Virus record (IMG/VR): IMGVR_UViG_3300030339_002072
Span: 1 to 37,454 of that record
Origin: a virus
Direction: 5' to 3' (one strand)
DNA length: 37,454 bases
Positions 32,282 through 37,454 of this stretch are shown here, piece by piece. A program made the translations under genes and the position numbers. Under the pieces are notes generated by a model, which was not told the DNA's origin, ran no database searches, and saw only the letters and a program-made list of their open reading frames with translations. Position 1 is the first letter of the stretch; each line of letters starts with the position of its first letter.

Positions 32282-32498
32282 CGCTCTGCCCCTCCTTTGC
32301 GCTTTCCCCACCATCCGGCGCATTGCCGACCGCGCGTGCAGCCGGAAGCGATTTGTTGAAAAGGTCGGTCGTATTGTGCCGATTGACTTTCATGGTGTGT
32401 GGCTGCCTGTCTTTCGTAGCAAGCGTTTTCTCACAGTCGCACGCTTCGCCCGGATCCAAGTGTGCCCCGCAGTTGGGGCATTCACGGTAGTAACTCAC
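32265..32498 (-). CDS. Small zinc-ribbon protein
   Basis: 77 residues starting with GTG at 32498, which overlaps the PAPS-like gene stop as GTGA. CPNCGAHLDPGEACDCEK is a compact zinc ribbon at residues 7-24; the rest is polar and likely disordered. Probably coupled to the upstream gene. Function unknown. Confidence 0.6.
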   Translation of the reverse strand: MSYYRECPNCGAHLDPGEACDCEKTLATKDRQPHTMKVNRHNTTDLFNKSLPAARAVGNAPDGGESAKEGQSDADRN

Positions 32499-33487
32499 TG
32501 CAACTCACCCCCGTCCACGTATCGCCATCCAACACCGATGTAATCAAGCACAGCGCCCCAGCCAACGTCATACATGCAGTGCTCCCATAGTTTGGGGTTA
32601 TCCTGCCTCATCCTGTCAAATCGGTGAGGGCGCTTTTCCAAGTGAATGCCAAACCCGCACAAGTAACAGCCCGTGCGTTGTGCCCTGGTGGTGCGCAGCG
32701 TTCCGTCGGAATCCCGCACGATCTCACCGTAAATCGCAGGTATCGGCACGTTCAGATCGATGGCCAGCTGCAAAATATCCTGCCGTTGGAAAATCGCAAA
32801 TGGAGCGCTTCGCGTAACGGTTTTCCCGTAATAATTGCATCCATGCGCCATCAGCGCCTTTTCACGTTGTCCGTGTTCGCTCGCCATCAACCCCAAAAAT
32901 GGGCTACTCTTGTGGGCACGCGCCCAATCATCACAGGGTTTCTCCTTCATGTAATAGCAGCATTTTGCCGATACCTTGAAAGGGGCCGTTTCATAAGCCG
33001 TTCCATAATTCGCGTTTTCGGATCCCGCGAATTTATCCAGCCATTTTTGAGACATTCTCATGCGGGTTCCCGTGCGGAAGCCGCCCTGCTTCCCGGTGTC
33101 ACCGGTCATGATCGCATGGCGCACCGTTGCGTTTTTCCCTGTTGGGTTTTGGAGGAGCTCAATCTTTCCCGCAGTCTGCTTACTCAACACTGGGTAACCA
33201 AATTCACGGATCACAGCTTCCTGTGTCTTGTACGGCCTCAACGGTTCCACCCCAAGCTGTTTGTGTATCCGCTGGATGCTCACATCTTCTAAGCAGCTCA
33301 CCGATATGGCAGGGACATCAATACCGATCTTCCGAAGAAATAGCAACAACGTTATGCTATCCAGCCCACCGACAGAAACGTGGCAATTTTCAACCCGGCT
33401 GTAAAACTCGCGGGCCTTGACCTCCGCGTGAGCTACTTTGGCTTCATACGGCAACCCCTGCCGTTGAATAAACTCTTTCGGGGTCAT
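32495..33487 (-). CDS. Phage PAPS-reductase-like (adenine nucleotide alpha hydrolase) protein
   Basis: 330 residues from ATG at 33487, which overlaps the SH3b gene stop; GGAGG upstream. Belongs to the PAPS reductase/DndC-type fold: NCHVSVGGLDSITLLLFLR near residue 40 is the PP-loop position, then SKCCYYMKEKPCDDWARA, LMASEHGQREKALMAHGCNY, and RTGCYLCGFGIHLEKRPHR with paired cysteines. The loop reads SVGGLDS where true PAPS reductases have SGGKDS, so the reaction may differ. This family is common in Clostridia phages; its biochemical role is not established (nucleotide or DNA sulfur chemistry is a guess). Confidence 0.78.
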   Translation of the reverse strand: MTPKEFIQRQGLPYEAKVAHAEVKAREFYSRVENCHVSVGGLDSITLLLFLRKIGIDVPAISVSCLEDVSIQRIHKQLGVEPLRPYKTQEAVIREFGYPVLSKQTAGKIELLQNPTGKNATVRHAIMTGDTGKQGGFRTGTRMRMSQKWLDKFAGSENANYGTAYETAPFKVSAKCCYYMKEKPCDDWARAHKSSPFLGLMASEHGQREKALMAHGCNYYGKTVTRSAPFAIFQRQDILQLAIDLNVPIPAIYGEIVRDSDGTLRTTRAQRTGCYLCGFGIHLEKRPHRFDRMRQDNPKLWEHCMYDVGWGAVLDYIGVGWRYVDGGELQ

Positions 33488-34065
33488 TAGCTCGCCTCCT
33501 CCAAACAACTTCCCAGCACGTACCCGTCGCCGACATACCCCCACCGTTCTCCGCCGTCATTTGTCCACCGCGTTACCTCCACGGTATCCCCGTCCTCCAG
33601 CCACCGCACCCGGTCGCCGCCCGGCTCAGTGCGCACCCGCACCCGGCCGCCGCTGGCGTTTTGGTAGGTGCCCAGCGGCCTGTCCGTCGTGGCAAGAGTC
33701 AGGTAATCACTTTTCACGTACCCCTGCCCGGCTTCGATGCTGGCTGTCACCAGCGACCATCCGCCGTTCTCTGAGATCAGCGTCACCGTGTCCCCTGGCC
33801 AAAGCTTCCCGATTACATCTGCACCTACCCACGGGTGGTCGCGGATGTTCAAGGTGTCTCCTGCTGTGTTTACGGTATATTCATCACCCGATTCCGCCAA
33901 CGCAGGGGGGAAAGCAACCACCCAAAGCGCTACACTGGCCAGCAGCAGCGCCATTACTAGCGCCATTCTGCCCGTCCATGGGCGGCAATAACCGTGCATC
34001 ATGCGCCGTGTCGCCCGGCGTTCCCTAAAGCAGCGGCCAATGCTCCAAAGCAATAAATCAATCAT
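33487..34065 (-). CDS. Secreted or membrane-anchored protein with two bacterial SH3 domains
   Basis: 192 residues from ATG at 34065 with AGAGGAGG upstream. After a basic N-terminus there is one hydrophobic segment (residues 34-52) and a possible signal peptidase site after ALA (57). Two SH3b repeats follow: DTLNIRDHPWVGADVIGKLW with GDTVTLISENGGWSLV and GQGYVKSDYLTL (about 62-124), and RVRVRTEPGGDRVRWLEDGD with GERWGYVGDGYVL (about 140-184). SH3b domains bind peptidoglycan. The gene sits in the early operon, away from lysis genes, so a cell-envelope role during early infection, such as superinfection exclusion, is an inference. Confidence 0.75.
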   Translation of the reverse strand: MIDLLLWSIGRCFRERRATRRMMHGYCRPWTGRMALVMALLLASVALWVVAFPPALAESGDEYTVNTAGDTLNIRDHPWVGADVIGKLWPGDTVTLISENGGWSLVTASIEAGQGYVKSDYLTLATTDRPLGTYQNASGGRVRVRTEPGGDRVRWLEDGDTVEVTRWTNDGGERWGYVGDGYVLGSCLEEAS

Positions 34066-34309
34066 GGTGCGCCTCCTCTGCTGCGAGGGCAGCCAAGCAT
34101 CCAGGTTCTCCATCATAATCACGGTGCAGCGGGGCAACATACCCGATTGGCGTCACCGCACCCCCACACAGGGGGCAGCTGCGTCCATCGCAGAATTTCG
34201 CGTTCATCACCACCGTGCGCCCGCAGGCGTAGCATTTCAGTGCGACCTTTCGGGAATGTGCCACCTGCACATAGGGCGTGTTATCGAAGATGATTCTAGG
34301 CTCATACAT
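34058..34309 (-). CDS. Small zinc-ribbon protein
   Basis: 83 residues from ATG at 34309, with AGGAGAG 9 bases upstream; the ATG two codons earlier is too close to that site. Contains CYACGRTVVMNAKFCDGRSC followed by PLCGG, a likely zinc ribbon. It overlaps the genes on both sides by 8 bases. Early regulatory or accessory role unknown. Confidence 0.6.
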   Translation of the reverse strand: MYEPRIIFDNTPYVQVAHSRKVALKCYACGRTVVMNAKFCDGRSCPLCGGAVTPIGYVAPLHRDYDGEPGCLAALAAEEAHHD

Positions 34310-34925
34310 GAGCATCGGCTCTCCTCTCACGTTTTCTCTTCCATTGTTTTGCGCGGATCTCCATTAGCAGGCGGGCGATATGTACCCCGGTTTGTGTCAG
34401 TTCCACACTTCCACCGTATAGCTTAAACTTGTTGAGCACAGCCATTTCGGCGTTAGTCACTAACAGGATATTTTCTAGGGTTATGTTGCGCTTGTTGCCA
34501 TCGCCAAAAACCAGCTTATGGCCCTTGGGCACGGGACCGTGTACTGCCTCCCACATCAAAACGTGCTTGCCTTTCCATGTGTGTGGGTCGGCGATCTTGA
34601 TATCCGTGTATCCATAAGTGTTCACGCGCTCACTACCCACCGGCATATAGTTGTGGGGCTGCTGCCCGCGCTGGAACTGTGTTGCCTCCATGCCCGGGTA
34701 GGTAACGCCTTTCTTGCCTTTGTTCGGCGGAACGTTGCCAGGCTTAATTCGTCCATCAAGCCCATTATTGATCTTGCGGTTCTTCGCTGCTGCGGTAATC
34801 TGTGATACAGAAAGCGCCAACCCGAAACTGTTGTTGAAAAGATCTGTGAACGCGCGGTGGCTTCTCCCGGGCAACTCCCTTCGGATAAACGCGATTTCCT
34901 GCTCTGTGTACCGGTGAATTTCCAT
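34302..34925 (-). CDS. HNH endonuclease-like protein
   Basis: 207 residues from ATG at 34925 (GGAGG 7 bases upstream; ATG at 34931 is too close). The N-terminus (YTEQEIAFIRRELPGRSHRA with FTDLFNNSFGLALSVSQITA) is a helix-turn-helix region. The middle and end carry KGVTYPGMEATQFQRGQQPH, YTDIKIADPHTWKGKHVLMW, GPVPKGHKLVFGDGNKRNIT and LENILLVTNAEM, the pattern of HNH-type nucleases with an NUMOD-like region common in phages. It may be a homing enzyme or a phage nuclease; the catalytic His is not fully certain. Confidence 0.72.
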   Translation of the reverse strand: MEIHRYTEQEIAFIRRELPGRSHRAFTDLFNNSFGLALSVSQITAAAKNRKINNGLDGRIKPGNVPPNKGKKGVTYPGMEATQFQRGQQPHNYMPVGSERVNTYGYTDIKIADPHTWKGKHVLMWEAVHGPVPKGHKLVFGDGNKRNITLENILLVTNAEMAVLNKFKLYGGSVELTQTGVHIARLLMEIRAKQWKRKRERRADAHV

Positions 34926-34927
34926 AA

Positions 34928-35167
34928 TCATTCCTCCAACAAGGGCGGAAGCTTCTCCCCGCGGCTCAGGTACTCGTTTTTGGCAATGGTAGCCTTGAGC
35001 ACCAGCTGTCCGTTGGCCACGATTTGCGATGCCACTCCAGTGATCGCGCGTGCGCGGGCGATTTCCTCTTTTAGCTTATCGCCGGTGAGGTCTTCTTCGT
35101 TGAGCCGCTCTAGCTGTTCAAAAAGATGGTTGTTAAGGTCGCTAATTTTATTTCGTGTCCCGCTCAT
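34928..35167 (-). CDS. First gene of the early operon, small helical protein
   Basis: 79 residues from ATG at 35167, preceded by AAGGACGGGG. Helical and acidic: KISDLNNHLFEQLERLNEED, KLKEEIARARAITGVASQIV and LVLKATIAKNEYLSRG. This layout is widespread in early regions of Clostridia phages, with unknown function. Transcribed from the strong leftward promoter at 35327-35355, after a leader of roughly 150 bases. Confidence 0.65.
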   Translation of the reverse strand: MSGTRNKISDLNNHLFEQLERLNEEDLTGDKLKEEIARARAITGVASQIVANGQLVLKATIAKNEYLSRGEKLPPLLEE

Positions 35168-35299
35168 TGGTACCCCGTCCTTTCTTCTGCTGCGCATCAT
35201 ATGGGCGTTTGTATGGTTTCTATACAAATTAACATTAAAGCTACCTGGGTTATGTATGCCAAATTGCTGCAAGACCAGTGGTGTTTATTGGCTAGTTCG

Positions 35300-35320
35300 A
35301 ATATCATTATTCCCGATATT
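35300..35320. promoter_or_regulatory. Inverted repeat near the early transcription start, possible operator
   Basis: AATATC (35300-35305) and GATATT (35315-35320), exact reverse complements with a 9-base spacer. It lies just downstream of the early -10 box, where bound repressor would block initiation or early elongation. Confidence 0.5.
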
Positions 35321-35326
35321 GACGTT

Positions 35327-35355
35327 AGTATATATCAGCTAATCGGATTTGTAAA
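35327..35355 (-). promoter_or_regulatory. Leftward early promoter
   Basis: On the minus strand TTTACA (35350-35355), 17-bp spacer, TATACT (35327-35332): a near-consensus sigma-A promoter. It is the only strong minus-strand promoter seen between the repressor and the early operon, and is likely repressed in the lysogen. Confidence 0.78.
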
Positions 35356-35381
35356 TACTTCTTCGCAAATAAATATGATTT

Positions 35382-35410
35382 CTTGATAGATTCGTCGATG
35401 AAATATCAAG
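35382..35410. promoter_or_regulatory. Inverted repeat before the repressor gene, possible operator
   Basis: CTTGATA (35382-35388) and TATCAAG (35404-35410), exact reverse complements with a 15-base spacer. It shares the core TATC/GATA with the repeat at 35300 and lies just upstream of the repressor -10 box, which suggests autoregulation. Confidence 0.5.
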
Positions 35411-35416
35411 GGATTG

Positions 35417-35422
35417 TATAAT
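35417..35422 (+). promoter_or_regulatory. -10 box of the repressor gene
   Basis: TATAAT, perfect consensus, 28 bases before the repressor start codon. No clear -35 box is seen at 16-18 bp, so the promoter may be weak or need activation. Confidence 0.5.
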
Positions 35423-35450
35423 ATGATAAACAGATAAAGGAAGTGGTAAG

Positions 35451-35960
35451 ATGGATTCTATTAGTAAAAAGATCCGTGATCTTCGCACTGATCATGACCT
35501 TACCCAACACGATCTAGCAAAAGCGCTAAAGATTTCGCAAGCAAAGCTTTCATATCTGGAAAATGGGCAAGAAATACCTGTTCCCCTGTTGATTGATATA
35601 TGCAAGTATTTTGGTGTTTCAGCGGACTATATGCTTGGATTTTCAAATTCCCCTCAAGTATCTAACCCAGACTCTCACAAGGTTTTTAATTCCCTTTTTG
35701 CAGCCGACTCTGACAGCTTTTCCGCAAACGATGTAATCGCGCTTGCCCGTCAGTTTCTTGCTTACTATGCTGCTGGCGCACCTGCGGGCGCCGCGCCTAT
35801 GCAATGCTTCAAAAGTGTACTGGCCGCCATGAGCGGGGTGCTTTCAGCTGCTGCGGAAAAGGATATCATCGTACTGCTCAATCAGGCCAACGCCTTGGGG
35901 GCCTGCTGCCTGCAGGCTAATGAAATTGTCACCGCCTTCATGACCAATCAAAAAGGATAA
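35451..35960 (+). CDS. XRE-family lysogeny repressor (cI-like)
   Basis: 169 residues; ATG with AAAGGAAG upstream. A canonical XRE helix-turn-helix spans residues about 5-62 (KKIRDLRTDHDLTQHDLAKA then LKISQAKLSYLENGQEIPV, ending YFGVSADYMLGF). The C-terminal ~100 residues have no LexA-type peptidase motif, so induction by RecA self-cleavage is unlikely; an antirepressor or other signal would be needed. It stands opposite the early operon with likely operators in between, the classical genetic-switch layout. Confidence 0.82.
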   Translation: MDSISKKIRDLRTDHDLTQHDLAKALKISQAKLSYLENGQEIPVPLLIDICKYFGVSADYMLGFSNSPQVSNPDSHKVFNSLFAADSDSFSANDVIALARQFLAYYAAGAPAGAAPMQCFKSVLAAMSGVLSAAAEKDIIVLLNQANALGACCLQANEIVTAFMTNQKG

Positions 35961-36024
35961 TTTACGACTGTTACACATAGCCGACCCCACCAGTAACATT
36001 CAATTTCGAAAAGTCTGCTACAAA

Positions 36025-36051
36025 ACAAACCTTTATTTTTCAATGGTTTGT
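36025..36051 (+). other. Inverted repeat between repressor and integrase
   Basis: ACAAACC / GGTTTGT (36025-36031 and 36045-36051), spacer of 13 bases, T-rich. In the same gap GTAACATT occurs twice (35993-36000 and 36069-36076). It could be a weak terminator or integrase arm-type sites; an att core cannot be shown without host flanks. Confidence 0.35.
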
Positions 36052-36128
36052 ACTGCGTTTTTTCGCTTGTAACATTAAAACACATAGGTTTGCATAACCC
36101 CCCTCAACTATTTTGGAGGATGAAATAT

Positions 36129-37454
36129 ATGGCGACCATCGAAAAGCGCGGCGCGTTCAGCTGGCGTATCGGTGTAAAGGTCAAGCAGCCGGATGGCACG
36201 TTTGACTGGGTTCGTAGCCCCATCAAGTTTCCTGTCGGCACATCTGAAACCGCTATGCGAAAACGTGTGGAGATGGAAGCCGCGCGCATGGAACTGGATG
36301 CCGAAACCGGCGCGCTGCAAGCCCGGCAGGAGGAAACCCTCGCCACATTCACCGATGTCTACATCAAGGAGTACCTGCGCCCGAACTGTTCACCCAGCTA
36401 CATTCACACCATCACCCATCTGTTGGAGCGCCGCATCCTTCCGGAGCTGGGCGACGTCCCCTTGCACAAGCTCACCCCGCTCATGTTGGAACGCTTTATC
36501 AATAGCCTGCACAATGCCCCCAAGCGTGGCACCACGTTGCCGCCGGATCAGCGCAAACGCAAACCCACCAAGGAAGAGGTTGACCGCTACGCAATGCAGC
36601 AGCAGGCCGCCCCTGAAACCCTCAGTGACCGCACCGTTCTGCATTACTACAATTGCTTGAGCGGCTTATTCAAGCAGGCTGTACGCTGGGATAAGCTTGA
36701 GGCTAACCCAATGGATAAAGTCACTCGCCCTCACTTCAAACGCAAGAAGATGAACTTTCTGGATGATGATCAGGCCGTTCAATTGCTTCGTTCGCTTGCT
36801 AACGAGGAAGATATGTCCTTCCGTTCAGCCGTTCTGCTCGCCCTCACCTGCGGCCTTCGCCTGGGTGAAGTCGGAGGCTTGCGCTTCGAGGATGTCGACT
36901 TCACCAAAGGCACGATTGATATTTCCCGCGCCCGCAAGTACACCCCCGAGGAAGGCAGCTTTATCGGTGACACAAAAACCGAAGAAAGCAACCGCATGAT
37001 CTCGCTGCCCATCGCCCTGCTGGTGCTCCTGAACGAAACCCAAAAATACCATGAGGAAGTGGCCTCCCTACTGGGCGATCGATGGCGTGGTGATGGAACC
37101 ATCGTCTGCAGCTGGGACGGTTCCCCACTTCACCACGATACTCCCAGTAAGCAGTGGCGCAAGTTCGCGGATAATAATGGGTTCCCGGGCGTGCGCTTTC
37201 ATGATCTGCGCCATACGCACGCATCGCTCCTACTGGCCAGCAATGTGGATGCCGTCGCCGTCGCCTCCCGACTTGGACACAGCGATGCTGAAACTACCCT
37301 GCGCGAATACGCCCACGCCCTCCGCAAGCGCGATCTCGCCGCCGCCGAAGTCATGCAGCAACTGTTCAGCGCCCAGCAAACCACATCCGCAGATCTTGGT
37401 CGCCTGCAATCCCTGCACCCAACCATCACGTACAGCCCAGCCCGAAAACCATAG
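36129..37454 (+). CDS. int: Tyrosine recombinase (phage integrase)
   Basis: 441 residues from ATG at 36129, with GGAGG 9 bases upstream; the frame continues further upstream but lacks support. N-terminal arm-binding domain (ATIEKRGAFSWRIGVKVKQ), then a SAM-like core-binding domain (about 72-200), and the catalytic domain with the full set of residues: Arg244 (GLRLGE), Lys283, His358/Arg361 (FHDLRHTH), His384 (RLGHSD) and Tyr394 (REYAHAL). It integrates and excises the phage at att sites. It ends exactly at the window edge. Confidence 0.93.
   Translation: MATIEKRGAFSWRIGVKVKQPDGTFDWVRSPIKFPVGTSETAMRKRVEMEAARMELDAETGALQARQEETLATFTDVYIKEYLRPNCSPSYIHTITHLLERRILPELGDVPLHKLTPLMLERFINSLHNAPKRGTTLPPDQRKRKPTKEEVDRYAMQQQAAPETLSDRTVLHYYNCLSGLFKQAVRWDKLEANPMDKVTRPHFKRKKMNFLDDDQAVQLLRSLANEEDMSFRSAVLLALTCGLRLGEVGGLRFEDVDFTKGTIDISRARKYTPEEGSFIGDTKTEESNRMISLPIALLVLLNETQKYHEEVASLLGDRWRGDGTIVCSWDGSPLHHDTPSKQWRKFADNNGFPGVRFHDLRHTHASLLLASNVDAVAVASRLGHSDAETTLREYAHALRKRDLAAAEVMQQLFSAQQTTSADLGRLQSLHPTITYSPARKP

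Noticed and set aside
1-37454. attL/attR direct repeat at the window ends
   Set aside because: Comparing the first and last ~40 bases shows no shared core; the window stops at coding boundaries, so att sites may lie outside.
1-37454. tRNA, rRNA or insertion sequence
   Set aside because: I saw no tRNA-like cloverleaf, no rRNA and no transposase; only the phage integrase and HNH proteins were found.

Overview
This 37.5 kb window is an almost end-to-end temperate siphovirus genome (a prophage). Strong AGGAGG-type ribosome binding sites, regular use of GTG and TTG starts, and the gene families present (P27-type small terminase, HK97 portal/ClpP/capsid, BppU tail fibre, DUF927 primase-helicase, phage PAPS reductase) point to a host in the Clostridia or a related Firmicutes lineage. 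Most of the window looks GC-rich by eye. No host genes and no att core are visible, because the window ends exactly at the integrase stop codon and starts at the stop of the last late gene.

The right end holds the lysogeny module on the + strand: an XRE repressor (35451-35960) and a tyrosine integrase (36129-37454). The intergenic region 35168-35450 carries a clear leftward early promoter and several inverted repeats. Nearly everything else is read leftward. The early operon (35167-24521) holds small regulatory and zinc-ribbon proteins, an HNH protein, a secreted SH3b protein, a PAPS-reductase-like protein, helix-turn-helix proteins, a primase-helicase, a DUF3102 coiled-coil protein, an ORF6C-like protein, SSB and a sigma-region-4-like late regulator.

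The early operon ends in a hairpin terminator. A striking array of CTGTCA/TGACAG palindromes follows, on a 21-bp period, and then a second terminator. The late operon begins beyond it: HNH, small and large terminase, portal, ClpP protease, HK97 capsid, head fibre with an Ig-like domain, head-tail connectors, major tail protein, tail chaperones (with a visible -1 slippery heptamer), tape measure, distal tail protein, tail-associated protein with a His-rich region, BppU fibre, accessory genes, NlpC/P60-type endolysin, a frameshifted DNA methyltransferase, and two small terminal genes.

The late operon is interrupted between tape measure and distal tail protein by an accessory (moron) cassette at about 9190-10648. 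It contains a rightward gene for a secreted protein, a leftward ribbon-helix-helix regulator with its own consensus-like promoter overlapped by a nearly perfect 38-bp palindrome, a small helical protein, and a strong terminator. This cassette and the 21-bp array at the start of the late operon are the two most unusual parts of the window.
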